A stretch of DNA of 64,000 nt from Scleroderma bovista (taxonomy: Eukaryota > Basidiomycota > Agaricomycetes > Boletales > Sclerodermataceae): positions 62,001-126,000 of the forward strand of contig JAYMGJ010000193.1 of assembly GCA_037178675.1 (NCBI GenBank), given 5' to 3'. The notes beneath the pieces were generated by a model. It had not been told where the DNA came from and ran no database searches. It saw nothing but the letters and a program-made list of their open reading frames with translations. Both the position numbers and the translations under genes were made by a program. This document shows positions 11,251 to 21,508 of this stretch, piece by piece. Each line of letters opens with the position of its first letter. Position 1 is the first letter of the stretch.

Positions 11251-13273
11251 ACCAGGGACCATCCGCGCACCCGAGGAGTACTTACAATACGATGCAAATG
11301 TTGAGACGAGCACCACAAGTAAGGGATTGGTGCTGAGTGCACCACTCTTTGTGGGTGCAGAAGCACTTGCGATCTCACCAAGACGGAGCTCTCGCTTGCA
11401 ACAGGGGGCAAAAGAAGTGACACCAACCCCAGTGCCCCCCAGGTCCTCCAGGCCCACACCGCCAGCCACTAAAACAAAGCAAAGGACAGGGCAGGAGGGA
11501 CCGCCCGTAGCAAGCACATCCGCTGGAACCCAACCACGTGCGACACGAAAGGGACCCCCGCCACCTGCTGAAACTGGCCGGCCGGAAACCGGCGCCGAGT
11601 TTGCAGCACGAATGCGTGATCACTTCGTTCTCCTGGGCCCAGGCGAACGACGGAAGGGGGGAATGGGTACAGGCACCCAACACAACAACGAGCGCAACCA
11701 ACAACGTGGCTCCGTATCGCATAACACCGACACCGGCACCAATGAACAACGTTCAACAATACGCATACCGGTAACCTACCCACATGAAGAAAAACTGCTA
11801 TCGCAGATAAAGGGCCAATATCATAAAGACCCATTCTACAAGAAAATCTTGGACTCACCGCATAGTTTCAAGAACTTCGAAACACCAGACAGCGGCTACA
11901 TACACCTGAAGCTTGCAGACCGAAAAGTGTTATGCATACCAAACATTCAAGAAGGTGAACGACGCCTACAGGAAACCATCAGGCACATTCGCTACTGGCA
12001 CATTTGGGCCATAAGAAAACTCTAACCTACTTAAGGGAATATGTCTGGTGGGAGTCAATGGGACCCGACGTCCAAGCATTCTGCAATTCCTGCATAACAT
12101 GTCAGAAGAGTAAACCGATGACACAGAAACCTTACGGATTACTAAACCCGCTATCTGTACCCTCTGAACCCTGGGGGAGCAATAGGCGTAGACTTTGTTG
12201 GACCATTACCTGAATCAAAGGACAGGAACGGAGAATACGACTCGATCACCGTAATCATTGACTTGCTAACCGCCATGGTGCATCTGGTACCCAGCCGAAC
12301 GAATTATACTGCAAAGGACATAGCTGAACTAATGTTCCATGAAGTATATAGACTGCACGGACTGCCAAGGGCGATCATCAGCGATCGAGACGTTTTGTTC
12401 ACTAGCCTGTTCTGGACACACCTGAACAAACTGATAGGGATACGCCAGAAGATGTCTAGTGCATACCATCCTGAAACCGACGGATCGACCGAAAGAGCAA
12501 ATAGAACGATTGGCCAAATGCTCCGAGCATGTATCGGACCCAATCAAAAGGATTGGGTAACGCGACTGCCTGCAATAGAATTCGCGATCAATATAGCTCG
12601 GTCCGAATCGACTGGATACGCGCCTTTCTTTCTAAACACAGGGCGAATGCCGAGAGCGATGATCTGGGACAGCCCTGGAAGGAACGAGTACCTGAATGTT
12701 AGGAGCTACGCTTGGAAAATGAAGTTAGCGTTGATGGCAGCGCATGATGCCCTCCTAGCAACGCGAGCTAAACAAACTATCCAAGCGAACAAGAAGTGCA
12801 GGATGTGTCCCTTGGAAAACGGAGACCTGGTGTACATATCAACCAAGAATATTAGTTACCCGAAAGGAACATCACGGAAACTCGTACCCAAGTTCATAGG
12901 GCCGTACCGCATCACTAAAGACTTCGGGAACAACTCGTATCGCATTGACTTGCCGGACAATCTAAAACAGCGTGGCATACATAATGTCTTCCATTCATCG
13001 CTACTGAGGATACACATACCTAATGACGATAGGCTGTTCCCTGGAAGAAGGGACGATCAATTGGAAGACCTGGGAGGGACTAACCGCGAATGGGCTGTTG
13101 ATAGAATATTACAGCACCGAGGAAGCCATTCGGATGCAGAGTTTGAGATTCAGTGGACGGCAGGCAATAAATCCTGGCTGCCATACCGCGAAGTGTCACA
13201 CCTGAAAGCATTAAATGATTATTTTGAGGCTATTGGGGTGACAGGAATAGAAAACTACAGGAATCAAACCTAG
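11251..13273 (+). pseudogene. Integrase with chromodomain-like C-terminus
   Basis: A proline/threonine-rich spacer (11300-11760) precedes the integrase, which inserts the cDNA. Shifts near 12000 and 12190 split the zinc-binding region (HKKTLTYLREYVWW, CNSCITCQKSK) from the core. The core, open from about 12180 to 13273, shows GVDFVGPL, IISDRDVLFTS and ETDGSTERANR, matching the D,D,E catalytic residues. Then come a GPYRI-type module (GPYRITKDFGNNSYRIDLP) and, at about 13088-13235, a chromodomain-like segment (EWAVDRILQHRG, FEIQWTAGNKSWLPYREV) that in chromoviruses steers integration to heterochromatin. The stop at 13271 is followed by non-LTR sequence. Confidence 0.9.
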
Positions 13274-13490
13274 GATGAAACTACCTTTATCCGTCGGATA
13301 TTCTATCAACTGTAATTCGAAGCAAACAAACACTGCCCTTCATCACAAATTTACAGTCGGGGCCATACTTCTACAGCTCCCAGCAACCCAGTAAGTATTC
13401 ACTAATTATTTCGTGTGGTATATTGCTTTCATATCACGTTTAAAAAGGATGGGTTTAACCTCAGGACAACCACGTTTCCTTGCCGTGTAT
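13274..13490. other. Junction between the Ty3-type element and the LINE
   Basis: About 215 bp with no gene and no match to the 5609-5920 LTR. It probably holds Ty3 3' untranslated sequence followed by the LINE's 3' end. The LINE tail has no poly(A) run that I can see on its own strand. Confidence 0.4.
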
Positions 13491-13583
13491 ACAAGCTCAG
13501 GCCAAATAAGACCTCGCCGGCACTAACAGTAACAAAGAGTAGAGAAGAGGAGTAGAAGATAAGGAAACAAACGAGAAAAACTA

Positions 13584-15440
13584 TTACAGCAAATAGGACA
13601 GGTGCTCAGGTAAGTCCACATGCAGAACAGTAGAAGGCAAATGAAATGACTGACTACGCAGACGACGTTTAAAATCTGCCCAAATATGAGCAGCAAGACG
13701 GATGGAATGAGTATGCCATGCTTGCGCGACCCGGATGAGAACCTTCTCAGACACACTGACATTGTGAGAGCGACAAATCACAGTGAGTGATGGTAAGACC
13801 CCAAGATAATACACGGAGTGGACCTGCGGCCAAACATCCGCATCATCACAGAAGAGGCGACGAGCAACGGCACAGAGGATCTCCCCAACATAAGGCGGAG
13901 CTGCGGATAAAAGGTCACTCGTCGCTTGCACCAGAGCCTGCAGATGAGACCCCCGAACCTCAGTAAAAGCAGAGCACTGGACAAAGACGTGATGAACGGT
14001 TTCAATGGCAGCACAGCCCATACGACAGCAGAGGGCGGTGTCCCCAAGCCGCCGGTAACGGATATCTGCAGTGTCGAGTTGGGCTGAGCGCAGGTAGAGC
14101 TGGAGTACTGCCGCAAACGCAGATGTAGCATGCAGATAAGGATGAGTCGGTGGCGGATGAGAGTCGTACAGGAAATGTGGTAAACGTCGGAGTGGGCGGA
14201 AAGATGAGTCTTGGGAGAGAACGAAAGCTAAAAGATGAGGCACGCAACGAGAGAGGTTAGTTTCAATATAGCCAAAAGAAGGGTGAAAAGGTGTAAACCG
14301 ATCCATCGTGAAGCTTGGCACCGGCACAGGGGGCGGCACAAAGGGTTGATGCTGTGCCGAAGTGGCATACAAGTCGACTAGTTTGTTGGCGAGTGACGCT
14401 GGAGAGGTCGATGATGTATGAGCATAAACATGCTGAACGGAGCAATGAGGGTTAGCAACCCGAGAGACCGAAGCCATCGATACAAAGAACGTGCAGGAGA
14501 AGAGCCAAAGGATGGACACAAAGAAGATGGTACAGGAGGAGCAAAAGCAATGCAACGCACAGACGGAAGGTGATCAGAAAAGATGGATACAGGGGAAGAA
14601 GACGACGCAGATAAAAGGAAGCTCGCAATTAAAGCATAAACTTCACCATGCAGAATCGAAGCATTAAGGCCTAGAGATGACAGGGACCCAACGAGGGAAG
14701 ATGAGGCTGTTACCGTCGCAAAAGTGACGGAACAGGGCTGGTGTGGGAATGGTGATGCTGGCAGCATCGAGGCGTCACAAACCACAATTGAAGCATCTGA
14801 AAGGCGATGTGATGGGTAAGTGCTGAGACTTGACAGGGTCTTGAGATAAGCTTCAGCAGTAGCACGCCGTGCTGATGGGGAAAGCAAAAGTTCGGATGAA
14901 GGACCTTGTACAAGCTCCTCCCAAGGAAGAGACTGCAACCACTGATGGATGGATGGCCAGTCCTTGTAAGTAGGCAGGGAGTTCTGAGGAGATTTGAAAG
15001 AAATGGTTGACACCGCAGGTTATCCAAACCCCCACATCAGAGAGGTTGCGATAACCAGCTGAAGCCAAGTTAAGAAGAATGCGAGCTGAGGGAGAGCACG
15101 GAAGGAGGTTAGCAACATGACGGAGGGGCACTTCGCCACTGGAAATATATGATTGGTCAGTGTCCACAAGGGAGAGACCGAGTGAGCGTAAAGCCGGCGG
15201 GAGAGAACGGAGAAATACAGTGGTTCAGCTGACACGTCCAGTCATGGTAGGTAATACAAGCCATGGTGCAGAAAGCCAGAAGAAAGTGATTTAAGTCACG
15301 AGCGAGACCAGATACTGCAGCAGCTGCATTCAAACGCGAGATTGAAGGAAAGTCAAAGCCTCCGAAAGTAAGAGGCAGAGTGAGTAAGCGAGTATTAAAA
15401 TGGAATGGAAAGCCAAGGTATTCATGCACGCGGTGGGCGA
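13584..15440 (-). pseudogene. LINE C-terminal half: connection, RNase H and zinc knuckle
   Basis: The coding phase must jump at least three times between 15440 and 14400. Recognisable parts are LGFPFHFNTRLLTLPLTFGG (connection), an RNase H-like domain with VVCDASMLPA (about 14760-14786), LHGEVYALI (about 14633-14659) and IFSDHLPSV (about 14560-14585) supplying D, E, D, and a C-terminal knuckle CRMGCAAIETVHHVFVQC at about 13977-14035. An RNase H after the RT plus a terminal CCHC is known from several plant and fungal LINE lineages. The last frame ends with a stop just before 13584. Confidence 0.75.
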
Positions 15441-15492
15441 TCCGAAAGTCCAGGAGAAGCGCATCCGCAGGAGTAAGGGGCTGGTATGCAAG

Positions 15493-17357
15493 TCAAGGTC
15501 GGATTTGGGAAACCAGTAGCTGAGAGAACAATTTACGAAGCATTGGGAGAGGGAGATGGGTACGGAAGTCAGGAAGTCGGAAGTCAGTAATGAGGTTGTC
15601 AAGAATTAGGAATTGCCGATGAGGCGCATTGACTTGAGTGCGGAGGAACTCGACATGATCAGTCACAACTTTGACTGATTGCCAAGTGGTGGCTGACGAA
15701 GATAGATCAGATGGGTCAACAGATGGCATTTGGAACAAGGCGGGAGGGTCATGGACCTGATGAGTGTATGCTTCTGACTTTGCCCATGAAGTGACCCAGC
15801 CATATGCTCCTTGGAAGCGCTCGAGACGAAGGCAAGTTCGCTGAAGTGCTGGTAGCGTTGTGGAGAGGATCTCAGAGTCATCCATGGCTTCGACCATGGT
15901 AACGAGAAGGGAGCCAGAGTCGCTAGGTAAATGTGGGTCATGATGATGGCAAGATCTGATCCAAAGAGTGCCAGGATCATCTCGTGTGCAGTCATAAGCC
16001 CAGCAGTTGCCAAGACTAGTTGTCAGGGTTGACTTGAGAGGAGATAGAGGACCTCCCTGCTTCGTCACCCCGGAAACGGAAAACGTATCAGTGAGACCAA
16101 AGGCTGTTTTAACCTGATATGGCACATCTGTCTGTGCTGATAGATCAAAATTAATAATGGTGTCCGGCAAACCATAGGCTTGAACTGCATCATAGAACCC
16201 TTCAGGTTCAAGGCGGTCGAAGCCCTTCATTTGGTCGCGCCGCAAAGCACAAAGGGGGACATGGTGTCTATTAGACCATGCCTCCAGTTGGGAGAAAAAT
16301 GAAAGCAAATCACGGGCCTGAACACCCAGTTGTGTTGCAATCTGACCCTCTGGAATAACAAGGTGGTCAGCAAGATAAGGCAGAAGAAGACGGTTCAACC
16401 ACGCAAACGAAAGATTAACCAGGAGGTTACTGCAACAAACCCCTCGATAATTAGCGAGTTCCAAACGAGAACCTCGTTTATGAAGTGTAGAAAGTGTTGA
16501 GGCTTTAACACAAGCTGGAAAATGGGAATTCAAAACATGATAATTCAAAAGGTCAACAACGAGAGAAAGAGCATGATCAGAGAGGAGGCAAATCTGCCAC
16601 TTTTCCCATCTGTCAGGCCCAGGAGCTGGGCAGGAATTACCTTTACGAAGAAGAGCACGGAGACCAGTAACAGTGATTGGTTGTGGCCAGGAAAAGGGGT
16701 CCTGTTGAAGCTGTGACCGCAGCTTGACCACAGAAAAAGCGTTGAGCCACAGCTTTGCTACTGGGGCTCGTTGTTGCCGACTGAACAACTGGAGGAAGTA
16801 GTCCCGTGTTGCCCGGCGAACGTCTGAAGGTGCAGTGAGAAAAGACCCAGGCGTTGTAGCATCCGACAGAGCAACTGGTCCCGCAGTAAAATGATTGGGA
16901 TAGAGCCGTTTGGCAGAACCCCCACGTAGTGAAAAGCCAATGCGGGCCTGTTCAAAATCTTGTTGACGTCGGGTAAGTTCTGTCTTCACAGCTTGATATC
17001 GAAGTTTAGAAATTGAGCGTCGGATGTTCCGGAGAAAGTCATGGAAAGATGTATTTCCCGAAATTTGCAGGTGAGCCTGATAGGCCAAGCGGTATTGGTG
17101 GGCCCAAGGTTGAGTATCACATAAGACCTGTAACCAAGCTGACCCAGCCTTAAGGGCAAAGATGAGGCGACCAATGCGGCGCCCCTCACAGACCAGAAGT
17201 CGGATGGTGCAATAGCAGAGAATTGTTCCAGAGAAAATGCAGACTCCACAGTGAGTGATGAAGCGGGTGTCTGGATTGTGGGTGGAATATCTCCGTGGGA
17301 AATAATCGGATTTACGTCGGAACTTGACAGGCAGATAGACCACGGTCTAGGCTCCAT
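15493..17357 (-). pseudogene. Non-LTR reverse transcriptase
   Basis: Would reverse-transcribe the element RNA at the target site. The N-terminus is best read from 17357 (FSLEQFSAIAPSD, conserved in the second copy as FSLDHFSAIAAD). The frame then changes near 17200 to one open down to 15493. RT motifs in order: CPAPGPDRWEKWQ, NYRGVCCSNLLVNL, the motif-A region LRRDQMKGFDRL (about 16205-16245), motif B TKQGGPLSP (about 16045-16070) and motif C AMDDSEIL (about 15868-15894), where the usual F/YADD reads MDD. Downstream frames near 15500 shift again. Confidence 0.85.
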
Positions 17358-17873
17358 GATGGTATAGTCACATGCCTGATAGCTTCAAAAACGGCGGAGC
17401 TATTCAAAATATCAGAATGCCGGCACTGGGCGCCTAAATTTGACATTTGGGCACTAAAAATGATTCTTCTCTTTCTCCTTCATTTCTCAATCATTTCTTC
17501 TGCTTCTTTGGTTGTTCTGGTATGGGAGTTGGACTGCAGAAGGCTGCGCTCCTTTCTCATACCAAAAAGATCATTATTCATTGGATTCTTTCTGCTTCTT
17601 GACAGTTCTTGTGCGATAGATGACTGTCAGCGATGGCATTCATCTCTTGCATCAGGATAGTCATTCTTGTGGGATAGATGGCTACGACAAGCTTGTATTC
17701 ATTCTTCGCATAAGGATAGTCTTGACTTTGTGTGATATGGATAGCGAGGGCTGTCTGTATCCCTCAAGTCGGAACAATCTTTCAACAGATCTTGGGTGCG
17801 TTCTTTGCATTAGTTTCATTGGCTAACTTTCTCCATGTCCACAGTACCAAACACGTTTGGTGTGTGACAACGT
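17358..17873 (-). promoter_or_regulatory. LINE 5' untranslated region
   Basis: About 515 bp without a long frame, shared with the copy at about 34990-35450. Both copies contain two spaced occurrences of ATCTATCSCACAAGAA-like sequence and the tracts AACTCCCATACCAGAACAA and TTTTTAGTGCCCAAATGTCA. Such 5' regions in LINEs hold the internal promoter. That role is inferred from position only. Confidence 0.5.
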
Positions 17874-19540
17874 TGTTGGCGGCGTTAGACGTTGACGATA
17901 GCGTACCGTTGGCTAGCGTCGTTCAGGGATGCGTGGGAGAATGGAGAACAGTGAGCACGACAGCGGCGTGTGCCCTTAGACAGTGGCAGCAATGACAACA
18001 ACAACGAAGAGGCAGAGGGAACAGGGCGGGCGTAGTGTCGAGTTAGTGTATTAGTAAGCTGAGCTAATCAGCGCGGCGGCAGCGGACGTGGGATTTAGAG
18101 GGCGGGCGCAGTGTCGAGTCAGTGTATTAGTAAGCTGAGCTAATCAGCGCGGCGGCAGCGGACGTGGGAAGAGGGCAGGAATGTTGGCGGCATTACGGAG
18201 GGAGTGGATTAGTAAGCTGGGCTACTCAGCGCAGCGGCCCGCCACCTGGTCTACTAGATTTTTACAAGGGAGAACAGTATTTGGTGCAATATTTATTGCT
18301 GGTGTTGGGAAAAACCAGCAACAGAGCCAAATTTTACATTATGATATTGTTTTGGTACATGCTTAATAAGGCTCGCAAATCGGGAGTAGTAGGTGCTTCT
18401 AGACATTCCAGGCCCCCTGACACTGCTCTTCTGGTCGGATCAATTCTCTTATTATCCCCCAGCCACTCCCATCAGTGGCACTGCTTCAGAAGCTCATCTC
18501 CAGATCTAAAGTGCAATTAAACACAGGTTGTGCTTCCCTTCTGTCTGAGTCACACAGAGTCACTCTGGCTCACTCTGACTCACTCTGCTGCGCATTATTC
18601 ATCCCCTCTTGGCATTACTAATCCCCATTACTCCCCTTACCAATCACTTACCAATCATCCTTCAAATCATGCTTATTATGCTGCTTATCAATTCATGACT
18701 CATGCCCCTATGATTCATATGCATTATGTCATCGCATATGCTCATTTAGCTTCAATCTACTCATCCCATGCTTTCCCCCCCTCTCTTTTGGGCCCCATGC
18801 AATGATTTTTCCATATTCTTGGTTGTGCACCCCTTTTTACCTATGTTTCTGCTCATTCCCTTGGCTCAGCAGCTTGTTTAGGCTTTCCCCATCAATGACT
18901 CAGCCTGATTACACTGCTTACTGATTGCTTACCAATTTCTTACCAATCTCTTACCAAGCACTTAGTCATTTGTGCTTACAGGGCCACAGCCCCTCCTGTA
19001 TATAAACCAGCAGCCAAAGGCTGCAAGGAAGTGTCTGCTTCCCCCTCAATAAAGCGACCACAGTCACTCTCACTCACTCTCTATAAGCTCCCTCTCTGTC
19101 TTTGGACTTGTAGGTCACTCAGTGCTGGCCTAAAGCTCCTATATTGTTGTTTGTCAGATATATCTTGTATCTGATCAGTTCTCTAGGCTCAAGCGCAGTC
19201 TAGCTCATCCATCCACTCTATCCCATCACTGTCCATTGCATTCTTGAAGCAGGAACTGTCCCCTTGCTTCCCTGTTGTCCCATCACTGCTGTTACCCCCC
19301 TATTGCTGTTCCATCACCACTGCTCAATCCCAGGACTCTTCCTAACCACTGTGGTAGGCTGAAGAGGAGTCAATACCATCCCCAGTCGCATCTATTCCCC
19401 ATCAGAAGCCCTTCCCTTCCCTCCTGCACCTTTCCTGAAGGCGTGCAGCACCTTCCCCTGAGGAGATCATATACCAGATATGCAAAGGAAGACCACCACT
19501 CGCATATTGCTGTCATTTGGTGTTGGTTGTTGGTTGTTCT
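17874..19540 (+). mobile_element. LTR-like sequence, right inverted copy
   Basis: Starts TGTTGGCGGCG and matches the reverse complement of 1-1231 up to about 19090, where the left partner runs off the window. TATATAAAC (about 18998-19006) and AATAAA (about 19048) fit an LTR promoter and poly(A) signal. The sequence after 19090 is related to 36620-37060 (CTTTGAGTCCTTGTAGG-like, CTAGGCTCAAGCGNAGTCTAG, CCACCACTCGCA), so the LTR probably extends to about 19530. A TTTGGTGTTGGTTG-like stretch follows that could be a primer site. No internal genes follow, so this is probably a solo LTR or a remnant. Confidence 0.6.
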
Positions 19541-19556
19541 GACCTCTTCCCTCACT

Positions 19557-19960
19557 TAGGCGCACACCGCCTGCCATTTTCTGATGCTCAGAAGCAAGCT
19601 GTTCTCAACTGGGTGAAAGAACTTGGTGCCAAAGATGTTCCTTCGCTTTACGCAGTCAAGAAATGCCAAGAACATATCGAGAGTGCATTTGGAGCACCAA
19701 CGCATATGTTCAAGTCACAAACCGGCAATATATTTTATCTTAATGACGTTGCGAAGGCGGTTGCCATGGTACATCCCCATTGATTCTTTCAGCCCCAGCC
19801 ATTTACGCCTGTTGCTAGGATTATTCCAATCCACTCACTCGTTTTGAGATGCAAGATTACCCTGAAGATGGTGGCCTGGGCATGTCGGAAGTGTTCCATG
19901 GTGAAAAGATGTTGCTAGAATTGCCATCACCACATCAGGAATTTAACCAATTACTTAATC
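19557..19960 (+). pseudogene. Fragment of a transposon-associated fungal gene
   Basis: After an acceptor-like CACTTAG, a segment opens with LPFSDAQKQAVLNWVKELGA and continues through NIFYLNDVAKAVAM. A GTACAT...GCTAG intron of about 50 nt (19769-19818) joins it in frame to NPLTRFEMQDYPEDGG and EVFHGEKMLLELPSP. After about 19940 the sequence stops looking conserved. The wording is familiar to me from large uncharacterised protein families that occur with DNA transposons in Agaricomycetes, but I cannot name a domain. Both ends are lost: the LTR-like copy upstream, a repeat region downstream. Confidence 0.45.
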
Positions 19961-20379
19961 TAACTTTTTCGGCTTATTCACCCAAAAAGTTTAATAAGAC
20001 TCATTTAAGTAAGTGCAGTCTACTTCTCACATAAGCACAGCAAGTAGATTAACACTAAAAAGCGTAACAAGGTACGATTCAGTCAATTAAGTCAAACATA
20101 GGAACCAATAAGTAGCGCTTGTAACTACAAGTGTTAAAAAGTAAAATAAAAAGTAAAAAGTAACAAAAAAGGATGCCCGTCCTCTTCTCCGGATTGGCAC
20201 TAAGGGTGTTTGACTGTGGAGTGAATGCACGTATCGTACGACAAATTTGGCGCATAGGTGTGATATGTGCTTGTGGCCGTAGAAGGAGTGAGGTTGCTGT
20301 GAAATGGACATGGATTGGGGTTTCTGTTGAATAATGGAAGGAGAAAAGATAGTACTGAAAGACTGGGAGTGCTTACCAG

Positions 20380-21430
20380 GGGGGGTGACGCAGATGAGGT
20401 GGGTGGAGACGGGGGGGTTGGTTGGTTGGTTGGACAGGCCCAAGTACCGAAGCCATGAGATGTGACTGTCCGAAAGGTCGACGCCAGCTGGTGTAGGAGT
20501 GACGCAGATGAGGCGGGTGGAGATGGGGGGAGGCTGGTTGGAATAGGCCTAAGTACCAAAGCCATGAGATGCGAATGGGAGGGATAAGACTGGCCAGAAG
20601 GTCCTTAACGCCAGCTGGTGGGGGGTGACGCAGATAAGGCGGGTGAGATGGAGGGGGGGCTGGTTGGACAGGCCCAAGTACCGAAGCCATGAGATGCGAT
20701 GTCCGAAAGGTCGACGCCAGCTGGTGTGGGGGTGACGCAGATGAGGCAGGTGGAGGTGGGCCGGTTGGACAGGCTCAAGTACCAAAGCCATGAGATGCGA
20801 ATGGGAGGGATAAGACTGGCCAAAAGGTCCTCGACGCCAGCTGGTGGGGGGTGACGCAGATGATGCGGGTGAGATGGAGGCTGGTTGGACAGGCCCAAGT
20901 ACCGAAGCCATGAGATGCGACTGTCCAAAAGGTCAACACCAATTGGTGTGGGGGTGACGCAGATGAGGCGGGGTGAGATGGAGGGGGGGCTGGTTGGACA
21001 GGCCCAAGTACCGAAGCCATGAGATGCGATGTCCGAAAGGATGACGCCAGCTGGTGTGGGGGTGACGCAGATGAGGCGGATGGAGGTGGGCCGGTTGGAC
21101 AGGCTCAAGTACCAAAGACATGAGATGCGAATGGGAGGGATAAGACTGGCCAAAAGGTCCTTGACGCCAGCTGGTGGGAGGTGACGCAGATGAGGCGAGT
21201 GAGATGGAGGCTGGTTGGACAGGCCCAAGTACCGAAGTCATGAGATGCGACTGTCCAAAAGGTCGACGCCAATTGGTGTGGGGGTGATGCAGATGAGGCG
21301 GGTGGAGGTGGGGGGCAGTTGGACAGGCCCAAGTACCGAAGCCATGAGATGTGAATGGGAGGGATAAGACTGGCCAAAAGGTGCTTGACACCAGCTGGTG
21401 GGGGGTGACGCAGATGGGCGGGTGGAGATG
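20380..21430. repeat. Minisatellite with two alternating monomers
   Basis: The phrase AAGTACCGAAGCCATGAGATG, or a close variant, occurs nine times with spacings of about 101-120 bp. Two monomer types alternate with some irregularity: one continues CTGTCC(A/G)AAAGGTCGACGCCA, the other AATGGGAGGGATAAGACTGG. TGACGCAGATGAGGCGGGTG is common to both. Open frames on the minus strand simply follow the repeat. The array separates the fragment at 19.6-19.9 kb from the Plavaka gene. The flank 19960-20380 is AT-rich with no gene seen. Confidence 0.85.
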
Positions 21431-21508
21431 GGGGCTGGTTGGACCAGAGACCAGCACATTTCTCTCTCCATCTGGAACATCCCCTGCACGACGACCGACC
21501 ACGGTGCC

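Larger units (their letters stand above)
5609..13273 (+). mobile_element. Ty3/gypsy-type LTR retrotransposon, decayed, 3' LTR missing
   Basis: The order is LTR, gag with a CCHC knuckle, DTG protease, reverse transcriptase with YLDD, RNase H, integrase and a chromodomain-like tail: the Ty3/chromovirus gene order. At least six frameshifts and four in-frame TGA codons break the polyprotein. After the stop at 13271-13273 no copy of the 5609-5920 LTR is found. The next sequence leads into the 3' end of an oppositely oriented LINE, so the element's end was lost rather than simply interrupted. Confidence 0.92.
13491..17873 (-). mobile_element. LINE-type (non-LTR) retrotransposon
   Basis: Minus-strand order: 5' untranslated region (17873-17358), reverse transcriptase, RNase H, C-terminal zinc knuckle, short 3' region. 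No LTRs. The 5' boundary is supported by a second 5' copy at about 34990-36045, which shares sequence from the same point, and by the start of the LTR-like copy at 17874. Several frameshifts make it inactive. No endonuclease domain is visible between the N-terminal segment and the RT, and the frames there do not agree, suggesting an internal deletion near 17200. Confidence 0.85.

Noticed and set aside
18164..18805. Open frames of 118 and 91 codons present in both inverted LTR-like copies
   Set aside because: They recur only because the DNA is duplicated. Composition and lack of motifs point to noncoding LTR sequence.
20200..21502. Minus-strand frames up to 207 codons
   Set aside because: They follow the minisatellite and are low in complexity. 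No conserved domain.
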